Origin: Pseudomonadota bacterium
Lineage (GTDB): Bacteria; Pseudomonadota; Gammaproteobacteria; Xanthomonadales; Rhodanobacteraceae
Assembly: GCA_021787175.1 (NCBI GenBank)
Contig: JAJYMF010000206.1
Span: 1 to 15,055, forward strand
Direction of reading: 5' to 3'
DNA length: 15,055 nt
The notes below the pieces were generated by a model. The model searched no databases and was not told the origin of the DNA. It saw only the letters and a list, made by a program, of their open reading frames with translations. The stretch's first letter is position 1, and each line of letters starts with the position of its first letter. A program made the position numbers and the translations under genes. This document shows, piece after piece, positions 1 to 7,437 of this stretch.

Positions 1-66
1 GTGAAACGCACCTGCGCCGATGGTAGTGTGGCTCTAGCCATGCAAGAGTAGGTCACCGCCAAGGGC
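1..66 (+). rRNA. rrf: 5S ribosomal RNA, 3' part (cut by left edge)
   Basis: The stretch reads as the second half of a bacterial 5S rRNA. The GTGAAACGC-type start, the GCGCCGATGGTAGTGTGG segment (loop E / helix IV region), the CCATGCAAGAGTAGG segment and the 3' strand of helix I (ACCGCCAAGGGC) align base for base with the E. coli 5S 3' half. The 5' half lies outside the window. The exact 3' end is placed by analogy and may be off by 2-3 nt. It is followed by an intrinsic terminator, so this is the end of an rRNA operon; no tRNA follows it here. Confidence 0.93.
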
Positions 67-76
67 TTTATCCCCA

Positions 77-112
77 ACGGGCCGATCCTCACCGATCGGC
101 CCGTCGCTTTTT
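77..112 (+). terminator. rRNA operon intrinsic terminator
   Basis: A perfect 11-bp inverted repeat (ACGGGCCGATC at 77-87, GATCGGCCCGT at 94-104) with a 6-nt loop is followed by CGC and five T (108-112). It starts about 10 nt after the 5S 3' end, which is the expected place for the rRNA operon terminator. Confidence 0.9.
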
Positions 113-177
113 CTCCACTCGCTCAACCCCTCCACCACTGACCCGCTTGGCGAGCGGCAGCAAACAGGTGGCGCGGC

Positions 178-870
178 TCAGCCCTCGGCACGCCGCTCGC
201 ACCAGTCCGCCAGCGCGGCGAGATCGGCAAACTCGAGATCGGGTGCCGGACCGTGCTCCCAGCGGCCACCGTTGCGGTTGATCCACGCCGAGCGCAGCCC
301 GGCTGCCTGTGCGCCAGCCACGTCCAGCGCGGGATCGTCACCGACGTGCAGCACCGCCCCGGGCGGCACGCCGAGCCGGCGGCAGGCGGTGTGGAAGATC
401 CGCATGGCCGGCTTGGCGCAGCCGGCTTCGCGCGCACTGAGACAGAAGCGGAAATGCCGGTCGAGGCCGATGCGGGCCAGGTCCGCGTTGCCGTTGGTCA
501 AGCCGATCAGCGGCAGTCGCCGGGCAAGGCGTGCCAGCGCCTGTGCGGCGTCGGGATACAGTTCGACCTGGTTGCGCGCCTCGAAATACACCTCGAAGGC
601 CTCGTCGACGCCACGCGTACTTTCGCCGCAAGCGGCGAACGCGGTGGCCAGCGTCAGTCGCCGCTGGGTGCTGAAATCGTGCGCGAGATCCGGGCGATCT
701 TCGGCGATTCTCTCCCGCAGGCGGCGCATCGCAGGGACCGGGAATGCTTCGGCGACGCGCGGATACCGGCGGCGAAGCCACTGATCCAGCTGCCGCTCGG
801 CGTGCTCGATGGCCGGTACCACCGGCCACAGCGTGTCGTCGAGATCGAGCGACAGCGCGAGGAGTTGCAT
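178..870 (-). CDS. HAD-family phosphatase, YigB-like
   Basis: A predicted cytoplasmic haloacid-dehalogenase-superfamily phosphatase of 230 aa. Motif I is DLDDTLW with nucleophile Asp9 and acid/base Asp11. Motif II is LTNGN (Thr125). Motif III is Lys153 in CAKPAMRIF. Motif IV is HVGDDPALD (Asp178/Asp179, Asp183). An alpha-helical cap lies between motifs I and II. The overall layout (about 230 aa, TNGNA and LHVGDD signatures) matches E. coli YigB, which dephosphorylates FMN and the riboflavin precursor 5-amino-6-ribitylamino-uracil phosphate; the substrate here is inferred only. I chose the ATG at 870, whose A overlaps the last base of the upstream TGA, so translational coupling to the preceding PstS-like gene is likely. 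A TTG one codon earlier is the alternative. Confidence 0.88.
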   Translation of the reverse strand: MQLLALSLDLDDTLWPVVPAIEHAERQLDQWLRRRYPRVAEAFPVPAMRRLRERIAEDRPDLAHDFSTQRRLTLATAFAACGESTRGVDEAFEVYFEARNQVELYPDAAQALARLARRLPLIGLTNGNADLARIGLDRHFRFCLSAREAGCAKPAMRIFHTACRRLGVPPGAVLHVGDDPALDVAGAQAAGLRSAWINRNGGRWEHGPAPDLEFADLAALADWCERRAEG

Positions 871-1925
871 CAACCGCCGCTGTCGTCGTCGGCCGCCGCC
901 TTGTCGCGCGCGCGCTGCTTGAGCCTGCGCTGCCGCGCCTGTTCGGTCAGCGGTGAGGTCGGCGCGATGCTGGTGCCTTGCGAGTAGGTGGCGCCGGGTG
1001 CCGCAACCGGACCGTTCATCGCGACGGGTGCCGATTCGCCGTTGATCCGCGCGGCGATCCAGCTGCGGCGCTGACCCTCGCGCTGGGCAAGCGCGGCCGC
1101 GTCGGCGTAGGGGATCAGCATGTGTTCGCGCATGATCGCCCGGGCGCGCGGCGTGCTGATGAAAGCCATCAGCCGGCTCACCGCAGCCGCGTGCGGGTCA
1201 TCGGGATTGGTGGCGAAATAGAGCGGGGTGTAAAGGGGATAGCTGCCGTCAGCGAGGTTGGCAACGCTGGGTCGGACACCTTCGATGTCGAGCATGCGCA
1301 GTTTCGGGTTGGCGAACACATTCGACAGCGTGCTGACGCCAAGGCCGTTCGGATCGAGCGAAACCGCGACCTCGAGCTGCTGGGTGTTGAGATACAGGCG
1401 CGGTGCGGCGACGTTGACGTCGCCGCTGCCGTACAGAAGCCGGCGCAGGCTGTATTCGACGCCATCCAGGGGGCTGGCGATCGAGTACAGATTGATCGGC
1501 GCATTGCGGCCGCCCAGCTGGCTCCAGTTGGTGATCTTGCCCCAGTAGATGTTGTACAGCTGCCGCAGCGTGATGTTGCGCACCGGGTTGTTCGGGTGCT
1601 CGATCATCACCAGTGCATCCCACGCCACCGGGGTGAAGGTCAGTTCACTTTCCTGGCTGCGCTTGGCGAAGGCCGGGCGCGCGCTGCCGGCGATGTCGAC
1701 CTGGCCGCTGATCGCCTCGTCGATGCCCGAGATGGTGTTGAACGGCTGCACCTCCATGCGGCCCTGGCCGCTGCGCTGCCAGGCCTTGGCCAGCGACTCG
1801 GCAAGGCTGCGTGCGGTGGTGCTGTCGCCGCGCCAGCGCAGGGGAGGTTCGGCCTGCGCGGCGGCGGCATATGCCAGCGCCGCCAGCAGGAGCAGCAGCC
1901 ACAGACGCGGGATGGGGTTTCGCAT
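870..1925 (-). CDS. PstS-like periplasmic solute-binding protein
   Basis: Secreted protein of 351 aa related to the phosphate-binding PstS/PBP-like family. Residues 1-25 form a classical signal peptide (MRNP, then a Leu-rich core, then AAAQA before EPP). Family hallmarks are the SGIDEAI..GQVDIAGSARP stretch (about 66-84), WDALVMIEHPNNPV (102-115) and LRQLYNIYWGKITNW (120-134). The PstS anion-holding R-x-D-G-S-G-T loop is not recognisable: the equivalent region reads SIASPLDGVEYS. Phosphate as ligand is therefore uncertain. The last roughly 65 residues are low complexity, ending in a basic/acidic tail. I chose the ATG at 1925 because it gives an intact signal peptide and has GAGAAG five bases upstream; the frame is open further back to 1997. 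No pstCAB permease genes are in the window. It lies between a Do protease and a HAD phosphatase on the same strand. Confidence 0.82.
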   Translation of the reverse strand: MRNPIPRLWLLLLLAALAYAAAAQAEPPLRWRGDSTTARSLAESLAKAWQRSGQGRMEVQPFNTISGIDEAISGQVDIAGSARPAFAKRSQESELTFTPVAWDALVMIEHPNNPVRNITLRQLYNIYWGKITNWSQLGGRNAPINLYSIASPLDGVEYSLRRLLYGSGDVNVAAPRLYLNTQQLEVAVSLDPNGLGVSTLSNVFANPKLRMLDIEGVRPSVANLADGSYPLYTPLYFATNPDDPHAAAVSRLMAFISTPRARAIMREHMLIPYADAAALAQREGQRRSWIAARINGESAPVAMNGPVAAPGATYSQGTSIAPTSPLTEQARQRRLKQRARDKAAADDDSGG

Positions 1926-2004
1926 GTTCGCTTCTCGATCGCCGAACCGCGGCGTGCGCCCGATTATCGCCCCGTATGGCCCCGCGCGCATGCGCAAACG
2001 ATCA

Positions 2005-3405
2005 CTATTCCGCCATGATGTAAAACCCGCGTCCGTCGCGCACCACCGTCAGCAGCAGCTGGCGCGGGGGAGCGGCCAGCAGCGCGCGCAATCCGGCCAC
2101 GCCCTCCACACGCCGCTGGTTGACTCCGACGATCACATCGCCCGGGCGCAGGCCGCTGGCGGCGGCCCGGCTGCCGGGCGCCACCCGCGTCAGCGCCACG
2201 CCGGGCAGGCCGCCGGGACGCTGGCCGGGCGCCAGGTCCGACAGCGTCGCGCCGGCCAGGCGCGGGTCGATCGAGCTGCCGTCAGCGGTCGCCAGCCGCA
2301 AGGGCTCGATCATGGCTTCCAGCTGCAGTCGCTGCGCGCCGCGCAGCACGCCGATGCGCGCGGACTGCCCGACGGGCAGCAGGCCTTCGAGATTGGCCAG
2401 ATCCTGCGGCGTGCGCAGCGGCTGGCCGTTCAGCGCGTCGATCACGTCGCCGGGTTTCAGCCCCGCCTGCGCCGCCGCCGAACCTGCGCGCACCCGCGTC
2501 ACGACCACGCCCTCGGCACCGGCACGCAGGTTCAGCGCATGGGCCAGCGCCGGCGTCAGCGGCTGCGTGTCGACGCCGAGGCTGCCGCGACGCACGCTGC
2601 CGTAGCGGATCAGCTGCCGCATCACCTGCAGGGCGAGATTGGACGGAATGGCAAAGCCGATGCCGACATTGCCGCCCGACGGCGAATAGATCATCGAGTT
2701 GATGCCGACCAGCTGGCCGGCCAGATTGACCAGCGCGCCGCCGGAATTGCCGGGATTGATCGAGGCGTCGGTCTGGATGAAGTCCTGATAGCCGTCGCCC
2801 AGTCCGCTGCGGCCCAGTGCGGACACGATGCCCGAGGTCACCGTCTGGCCGAGGCCGAACGGGTCGCCCACCGCGACCACGAAGTCGCCGACCTGCAACC
2901 TGGCGGAATCCGCGACCGGCAGTGCCGACAGATGCTCGGCCGGGATGCGCAGCACGGCAATGTCCGTGGCCGGGTCGGAGCCGACCACGGCCGCGTGCAG
3001 CGTGCGCCCGTCCTGCAGCGTCACGGTGATCTGGTCGGCACCGGCGATCACGTGGTTGTTGGTCAGCACATAGCCCTTGGCCGCATCCACGATCACGCCC
3101 GAACCGAGACTCTGTTCGACCCGTTCGCGCGGCGCGCCGGGCAGGCCGAAGAACTGCCGGAACACCGGGTCGTCGAAGAACGGGTCGCGCTCGCGCACCA
3201 CCGTCTTCGAGGCGATGTTGACCACCGCCGGCGTGACGCCCCTGAGCATCGGCGCCAGTGACGGCATCGGCGTGGCGCCGACTGCCGCCGGCAGCGTGCC
3301 GGCGTTGCCGGCGGCCGGCAGCAGCGCCGCGCACAGCAGCGTCATCACGATCCGGACCAGCGGCCGCATATACCGCCGGACAGGTCCACGCAGACTGGGC
3401 ATCAT
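2005..3405 (-). CDS. Do-family periplasmic serine endoprotease (DegP/DegQ-like)
   Basis: A 466-aa HtrA-family protease for envelope protein quality control. An N-terminal hydrophobic segment (about residues 15-36) acts as signal peptide. The trypsin-like domain carries the catalytic triad: His118 (TNNHVI), Asp148 (SDPATDIAVLRI) and Ser221 (NPGNSGGAL). The LA-loop region has RDPFFDDPVFRQFFG. PDZ1 spans about 275-368 (RGSLGV, AGLKPGDVI) and PDZ2 about 378-458 (SGLRPGDVI). Length and two PDZ domains fit DegP/DegQ/MucD; I cannot tell which from sequence alone. GAGGAG at 3412-3417 lies 6 nt before the ATG at 3405 and 9 nt before a second ATG at 3402. The frame stays open for 813 codons upstream, but that part is antisense to nrdJa and is not coding. 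It ends 79 nt before the PstS-like gene and is divergent from nrdJa. Confidence 0.93.
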   Translation of the reverse strand: MMPSLRGPVRRYMRPLVRIVMTLLCAALLPAAGNAGTLPAAVGATPMPSLAPMLRGVTPAVVNIASKTVVRERDPFFDDPVFRQFFGLPGAPRERVEQSLGSGVIVDAAKGYVLTNNHVIAGADQITVTLQDGRTLHAAVVGSDPATDIAVLRIPAEHLSALPVADSARLQVGDFVVAVGDPFGLGQTVTSGIVSALGRSGLGDGYQDFIQTDASINPGNSGGALVNLAGQLVGINSMIYSPSGGNVGIGFAIPSNLALQVMRQLIRYGSVRRGSLGVDTQPLTPALAHALNLRAGAEGVVVTRVRAGSAAAQAGLKPGDVIDALNGQPLRTPQDLANLEGLLPVGQSARIGVLRGAQRLQLEAMIEPLRLATADGSSIDPRLAGATLSDLAPGQRPGGLPGVALTRVAPGSRAAASGLRPGDVIVGVNQRRVEGVAGLRALLAAPPRQLLLTVVRDGRGFYIMAE

Positions 3406-3475
3406 CGGCAACTCCTCGAGCGTCAGCCGGCTTCGACCATGCCGGACGGCGGATGGTTTCCGGGTCATCACGGCG

Positions 3476-3504
3476 TTGACAGCCCGGGAGCGTAGCGGTA
3501 CGGT
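3476..3504 (+). promoter_or_regulatory. Candidate sigma-70 promoter for nrdJa
   Basis: A perfect -35 hexamer TTGACA (3476-3481), a 17-bp spacer and a weak -10 TACGGT (3499-3504, 3/6 matches). The inferred start of transcription is near 3511. This places the NrdR box at 3521-3536 just downstream, a position suited to repression. The weak -10 limits confidence. Confidence 0.45.
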
Positions 3505-3520
3505 TCGGCCTCGCCCGCGA

Positions 3521-3536
3521 TCACAACATCTTGTGT
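3521..3536. promoter_or_regulatory. NrdR box 1
   Basis: The 16-mer TCACAACATCTTGTGT matches the published NrdR-box consensus acaCwAtATaTwGtgt at 13 of 16 positions and is nearly palindromic. NrdR is the Zn-ribbon/ATP-cone repressor of ribonucleotide reductase genes, and this site lies upstream of nrdJa as expected. Confidence 0.75.
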
Positions 3537-3551
3537 CCGGGTCGCCCCTTT

Positions 3552-3567
3552 TCACCAAGCGCTGGGG
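3552..3567. promoter_or_regulatory. NrdR box 2, degenerate
   Basis: TCACCAAGCGCTGGGG starts exactly 31 bp (three helical turns) after box 1, the characteristic spacing of tandem NrdR boxes. It matches the consensus at only 7 or so of 16 positions (CAC.A and the closing TG.G). The spacing, more than the match, supports it. Confidence 0.45.
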
Positions 3568-3750
3568 GGCGCGATGGCCCGCCAGCCCTGGGGAAGGTTG
3601 CAGGCTCCGAGATGACCTATGCCGCGTTCCAGATCGCCGCAGCCGCCCCGCCGCTCTCGTGGCGGAACGCTGCGCGGCAAGGCGTCCGGCGACGCCGGGC
3701 CGCACGATCGTGACACGCTGAAACCGCAGACAAGGGAGACAACAACAACC

Positions 3751-5898
3751 ATGAGCACGGTGCGTGCGGAAGCGACGGTCCGGAGTGCGGCGGAAATTCC
3801 CCTGCAGCCGGCATCCCAAGACATCTGGGACAAGAAATACCGCCTCAAGACCAAGCTGGGCAAACCCGTCGACGCCAGCGTCGACGACACCTACAAGCGC
3901 GTGGCGCGCGCGCTGTCCGACGTCGAGGCCACGCCGGAAAAGCGCGAGTACTGGTACGAGCGCTTCCTGTGGGCACTGCGGCGTGGCGCCATCCCCGCCG
4001 GCCGCATCACCTCCAACGCCGGCGCGCTGGAGCACAAGCCGGCCACGTCCACGATCAACTGCACCGTCTCGGGCACCATCCGCGATTCCATGGACGACAT
4101 CCTCGAGAAGGTGCACGAGGCCGGACTGACGCTGAAGGCCGGTTGCGGCATCGGTTACGAGTTCTCGACGCTGCGTCCGCGCGGCGCCTACGTGTCGGGC
4201 GCCGGCGCGCACACCTCCGGCCCGCTGTCGTTCATGGACATCTACGACAAGATGTGCTTCACGGTGAGCTCCGCCGGCGGACGCCGCGGCGCGCAGATGG
4301 GCACCTTCGACATCTCGCATCCCGACGCCAAGGAGTTCATCCGCGCCAAGCGCGAGGACGGGCGCCTGCGCCAGTTCAACCTCAGCCTGCTGATCACCGA
4401 CGAGTTCATGGCCGCGGTCGACGTCGATGCCGACTGGCCGCTGGTGTTTCCGATCCACGTCAAGGAAAAGAACGAGTTCGATCTCGCCGACGCAGGCAAG
4501 GTGGTCTGGCGCGAATGGCCCACCCACGAAAACTACGTCGTGCGCGACGACGGCCTGGTGGCCTGCAAGATCTACGGGCACATCCGCGCGCGGCATCTGT
4601 GGGACATGATCATGGTCTCGACGTACGACTACGCCGAGCCGGGCTTCATCCTGATCGACCGCGTCAACGAGATGAACAACAACTGGTGGTGCGAACACAT
4701 CCGCGCGACCAACCCTTGCGGCGAGCAGCCGCTGCCGCCCTACGGCTCGTGCCTGCTCGGCTCGGTCAATCTGACCACCTTCGTGCGCGACCCGTTTGGA
4801 CCCAAGGCGCGCTTCGACTGGGACGAGTACAAGGAAGTCGTGCGCGTGTTCACGCGCATGCTCGACAACGTGGTCGAGATCAACGGCCTGCCGCTGCCGC
4901 AGCAACGCGAAGAGATCGAATCCAAGCGCCGCCACGGCATGGGCTTTCTCGGCCTCGGCTCGACCCTGGCGATGCTCAAGCTGCGCTACGGCACGCAGGA
5001 CGCCTGCGCGTTCACCGAGGACGTCGCCCGCGAGATGGCGCTCGCCGGCTGGGAGGTCGCGCTCAGCCTGGCCCGCGAAAAGGGTCCGGCGCCGATCCTG
5101 GCCCGGGACTTCGAGGTCACCGGCGAGATGCTGCGCAAGCGCCCGGAAATGGCCCGCGACGGCTATGCCGTCGGCGACCGCATCCCCGGGCGCGTGCTGC
5201 ACGCGAAGTACAGCCGCTACATGCAGCGCGTCGCCGGCGTGGCGCCCGAACTGGTCGCCGAGCTGGCCGAGGTCGGCGCTCGCTTCACCCACCACAGTTC
5301 GATCGCGCCGACCGGCACCATCTCGCTCAGCCTGGCCAACAACGCCTCCAACGGCATCGAGCCGAGCTTTGCCCATCACTACTCGCGCAACGTGATCCGT
5401 GAGGGCAAGAAGAGCAAGGAGAAAGTCGAGGTCTACAGCTTCGAGCTGCTGGCGTACCGCGCGCTGATCAACGCCGAAGCGATGCCGTACTCCGACGACC
5501 CCAAGGCGCGCCTGCCCGAGTACTTCGTCGCCGCCGACGACATCTCGCCGAAGGAGCACGTCGATATCCAGGCCGCCGCGCAGAAGTGGGTCGATTCGTC
5601 GATCTCCAAGACCGCCAACGTGCCGACCGACTATCCCTACGAGGACTTCAAGAACATCTACGTCTACGCCCACCAGCAGGGGCTCAAGGGATGCACCACC
5701 TTCCGCTTCAATCCGGCCGCGTTCCAGGGTGTGCTGGTCAAGGAGACCGATCTCGAAAGCACCCACTACCGCTTCGAGCTGGAAGACGGTAGCGTGGTCG
5801 AGGTCAAGGGGAATGACGAAGTGGAGTACGACGGCGAGACGCACACCGCCGCCAATCTTTTTGACGCGCTGAAGGAAGGCTATTACGGCAAGTTCTGA
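3751..5898 (+). CDS. nrdJa: Adenosylcobalamin-dependent ribonucleotide reductase, catalytic subunit NrdJa
   Basis: A 715-aa class II ribonucleotide reductase catalytic polypeptide. It reduces ribonucleotides to deoxyribonucleotides using a cobalamin-generated thiyl radical and needs no oxygen. Active-site residues are visible: redox pair Cys104 (STINCTVSG) and Cys334 (GSCLLGSVNL), and Asn321, thiyl Cys323 and Glu325 in TNPCGEQPLPP. Phosphate-binding APTGTISL, SISKTANVP and KGCTTFRFNP are class II signatures. The chain ends in EGYYGKF without the C-terminal cysteine pair that re-reduces the active site; that part is encoded separately in NrdJb (6517-7272), as in Pseudomonas NrdJa/NrdJb. The ATG at 3751 has AAGGGAG upstream; an in-frame extension back to 3619 lacks family similarity. 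Two NrdR boxes upstream suggest repression when dATP/ATP status is high. Confidence 0.95.
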   Translation: MSTVRAEATVRSAAEIPLQPASQDIWDKKYRLKTKLGKPVDASVDDTYKRVARALSDVEATPEKREYWYERFLWALRRGAIPAGRITSNAGALEHKPATSTINCTVSGTIRDSMDDILEKVHEAGLTLKAGCGIGYEFSTLRPRGAYVSGAGAHTSGPLSFMDIYDKMCFTVSSAGGRRGAQMGTFDISHPDAKEFIRAKREDGRLRQFNLSLLITDEFMAAVDVDADWPLVFPIHVKEKNEFDLADAGKVVWREWPTHENYVVRDDGLVACKIYGHIRARHLWDMIMVSTYDYAEPGFILIDRVNEMNNNWWCEHIRATNPCGEQPLPPYGSCLLGSVNLTTFVRDPFGPKARFDWDEYKEVVRVFTRMLDNVVEINGLPLPQQREEIESKRRHGMGFLGLGSTLAMLKLRYGTQDACAFTEDVAREMALAGWEVALSLAREKGPAPILARDFEVTGEMLRKRPEMARDGYAVGDRIPGRVLHAKYSRYMQRVAGVAPELVAELAEVGARFTHHSSIAPTGTISLSLANNASNGIEPSFAHHYSRNVIREGKKSKEKVEVYSFELLAYRALINAEAMPYSDDPKARLPEYFVAADDISPKEHVDIQAAAQKWVDSSISKTANVPTDYPYEDFKNIYVYAHQQGLKGCTTFRFNPAAFQGVLVKETDLESTHYRFELEDGSVVEVKGNDEVEYDGETHTAANLFDALKEGYYGKF

Positions 5899-5963
5899 GT
5901 GCCGAGGGAATGCGATCGCGTCCTGCAGGGCTCACGTCCCAACTGACTCGTCGGAGAGGCATC

Positions 5964-6440
5964 ATGCACAGCGAAACCAGCACCATCGAAAGCACCGCCA
6001 GCGCGGTGAAGGACAGCGCCGCCGAATTCGGCACGACGGTCACCGTCAAGACGGCGGATGCCGTCGCGGCGGCGGCAGGCGGCGTGGCAGCGGCCGGCCA
6101 GGCCGTCGCCAAGAAGGCGCGCACGGTCGCGCGCAAAGCCAAGGCCGTCGCCAAGAAAGCGGCCAGCAAGCCCACTGCCAAGAAGTCCGCTGCGAAAAAA
6201 CCGGCCAGGAAGGCGGCGAAAAAGGTCGCCAAGGCGGTCAAGAAGGCCCGCAAGGTGGTCAAGAAGACCGCCAAGAAAGCCGTCGGGAAAATGAAGAAGA
6301 CGGCCAAGTCGGCCGGCCGCAAGGTCGCTGCCAAGAAGACCGCGCGCAAGGTGGCCAAACCGGCCAAAAAAGCCGTGCGCAAGGCGGTCAAGACCGCACG
6401 CAAGCCGGCGGCCAAAAAAGCCGTTCGCGGCAAGAAGTAA
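5964..6440 (+). CDS. Histone H1-like Ala/Lys-rich DNA-binding protein
   Basis: A 158-aa strongly basic, low-complexity protein. Residues 1-44 are a mixed, Ala/Thr/Ser-rich N-terminal part without basic repeats. Residues from about 45 to the end are built from AKKA, KKA.K, ARKA and KPAKK units, like the eukaryotic H1 C-terminal tail and bacterial H1-like proteins such as AlgP/AlgR3, HctB or BpH1. The expected role is nonspecific DNA (or RNA) binding and nucleoid condensation. GGAGAGG (5953-5959) lies 4 nt before the ATG, a strong start; the frame opens earlier at 5910 but without support. It begins 65 nt after nrdJa with no terminator between, so co-transcription is likely. Repeat number probably varies between strains, as in other H1-like genes. 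Confidence 0.9.
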   Translation: MHSETSTIESTASAVKDSAAEFGTTVTVKTADAVAAAAGGVAAAGQAVAKKARTVARKAKAVAKKAASKPTAKKSAAKKPARKAAKKVAKAVKKARKVVKKTAKKAVGKMKKTAKSAGRKVAAKKTARKVAKPAKKAVRKAVKTARKPAAKKAVRGKK

Positions 6441-6451
6441 GCGTGCAACAC

Positions 6452-6494
6452 CCGGCCCGGCTGCGGCCGGGCCGGCTTTGCGGCCGTCGGCCGC
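6452..6494 (+). terminator. Tandem GC-rich hairpins between histone-like gene and nrdJb
   Basis: The first hairpin is a perfect 10-bp stem (CCGGCCCGGC 6452-6461, GCCGGGCCGG 6466-6475) with a TGCG loop and only a CTTT tail. The second is a 6-bp stem (GCGGCC 6480-6485, GGCCGC 6489-6494). The U tract is short, so this may be a partial terminator or an mRNA-processing or stability element that sets the NrdJb level, not a full stop. No clear promoter for nrdJb is seen downstream of it. Confidence 0.5.
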
Positions 6495-6516
6495 GGTTTC
6501 CGTTTCCGAGCATTCC

Positions 6517-7272
6517 ATGGCGATCAAGATCGACAAGAAGATCAAGGGTTACAGCGTGGTCCGTCCCGAGGAGACGGCCGCCGTATCGGCTCCGGCCGTC
6601 ACATCAGCGCCCGCGTCCGCCGGCGCCGAAGTCATCCAGATGCACGAGAAGGTCGAGCGGCCGGACGTGCTGATCGGCTCCACCTACAAGATCAAGTCGC
6701 CGCTGTTCGAGCACGCGCTGTACGTCACGCTCAACGACATCGTCCTCAACGCGGGCACCGTGCACGAGCTGCGCCGACCCTTCGAGATCTTCGTCAACTC
6801 GAAGAACATGGACCACTTCCAGTGGATCGTGGCGCTGACCCGGATCATGTCCGCGGTATTCCGCAAGGGCGGCGATGTCACCTTCCTGGTCGAGGAGCTG
6901 AAGGCCGTGTTCGATCCGCGCGGCGGCTACTTCAAGCCGGGCGGGGTCTACATGCCGTCGATCGTCGCCGAGCTGGGCGCGGTGATCGAGCAGCACATGA
7001 AGATGATCGGCCTGATCCGCGATCCCGACATGAGCGACGCGCAGCGCGCCCTGATCGCCGAAAAGCGTGCCGCCTACGAGGCCGGCACAAAAAAAAACGC
7101 TGAAATAAGCGCCGATCTCGCCGGCGCGGGCGCCGCCGCGGCGCGCAAGTCCGAATCCGCCGGCTCGTTTCCGCCCGGCGCCACGATGTGCGCCAAGTGC
7201 AACACCAGCGCCGTGGTCCTGATGGACGGCTGCGCGACCTGCCTCAATTGCGGCTACAGCAAGTGCGGATAA
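6517..7272 (+). CDS. nrdJb: Class II ribonucleotide reductase C-terminal subunit NrdJb
   Basis: A 251-aa protein matching the detached C-terminal part of class II ribonucleotide reductase. An N-terminal TYKIKSPLFEHALYVTLNDI region and a central NSKNMDHFQWIVALTRIMSAVFRKGGD region are followed by a Cys-rich end: C225-x2-C228, C239-x2-C242-x2-C245 and C250 at the penultimate position. This is the zinc-ribbon-like/redox-active tail that passes electrons from thioredoxin or glutaredoxin to the NrdJa active site. An Ala/Lys-rich hinge (about 190-220) lies before the Cys cluster. The ATG at 6517 (MAIKIDKK) fits the conserved N-terminus; its Shine-Dalgarno is weak (CGAG), and an in-frame TTG at 6478 is the alternative. 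It is separated from nrdJa by the histone-like gene, which is unusual. Confidence 0.88.
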   Translation: MAIKIDKKIKGYSVVRPEETAAVSAPAVTSAPASAGAEVIQMHEKVERPDVLIGSTYKIKSPLFEHALYVTLNDIVLNAGTVHELRRPFEIFVNSKNMDHFQWIVALTRIMSAVFRKGGDVTFLVEELKAVFDPRGGYFKPGGVYMPSIVAELGAVIEQHMKMIGLIRDPDMSDAQRALIAEKRAAYEAGTKKNAEISADLAGAGAAAARKSESAGSFPPGATMCAKCNTSAVVLMDGCATCLNCGYSKCG

Positions 7273-7410
7273 GTGATGTTCGCTCAATGACGCTTCAGGA
7301 GCTGTCCTGTAGCGCAATAGCTTGGATTCATAGCGCAGATGATTGTTGACACCGCCTCAAACTGCGGCATCGGTGCGCCACAGCACGGAAAACTTCGCGT
7401 GGGATGAATC

Positions 7411-7437
7411 AGTACCAATCGCCCAATCCATGGTACT
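7411..7437. promoter_or_regulatory. Inverted repeat, possible operator
   Basis: A perfect 7-bp dyad (AGTACCA at 7411-7417, TGGTACT at 7431-7437, 13-nt spacer) lies 53 bp before the ATG of the membrane protein gene. A further GATACCA at 7442-7448 repeats the half-site. It could bind a dimeric regulator. An upstream TTGACA at 7346-7351 has no convincing -10 partner. Confidence 0.25.

Larger units (their letters stand above)
3406..3750. other. Divergent intergenic region degP/Q-nrdJa
   Basis: This 345-bp stretch separates two divergent genes and contains no convincing ORF. It holds the protease ribosome binding site (3412-3417), a plus-strand promoter candidate (3476-3504), the NrdR box pair (3521-3567) and the nrdJa ribosome binding site AAGGGAG (3732-3738, 12 nt before the ATG). 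The inferred nrdJa 5' leader is long, about 240 nt. I looked for a cobalamin riboswitch in it and saw no B12-box-like GCCACTG core. Confidence 0.7.

Noticed and set aside
3432..3461. Possible sigma-E-type promoter for the protease (GGAAACC and TCGAA on the minus strand).
   Set aside because: The spacer is about 18-19 nt and the -35 lacks the AACTT core, so the match is too weak even though sigma-E control of Do proteases is common.
3540..3750. Cobalamin riboswitch in the long nrdJa leader.
   Set aside because: No B12-box core or conserved GCCACTG/GGACCCGCC pattern could be found by eye.
3406..5844. An 813-codon open frame antisense to nrdJa and its leader, joined to the Do protease frame on the minus strand (1279 codons in all).
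   Set aside because: Its sequence is the mirror of nrdJa codon structure, lacks domain similarity and has no ribosome binding site; high GC makes such long antisense frames common. The real protease start has a strong Shine-Dalgarno and signal peptide at 3405.
5804..6545. Minus-strand hydrophobic-looking frames opposite the histone-like gene (Phe/Leu/Ala repeats).
   Set aside because: They are the reverse complement of the Lys/Ala repeats, which read as Leu/Phe/Ala; they are artefacts and not a membrane protein.
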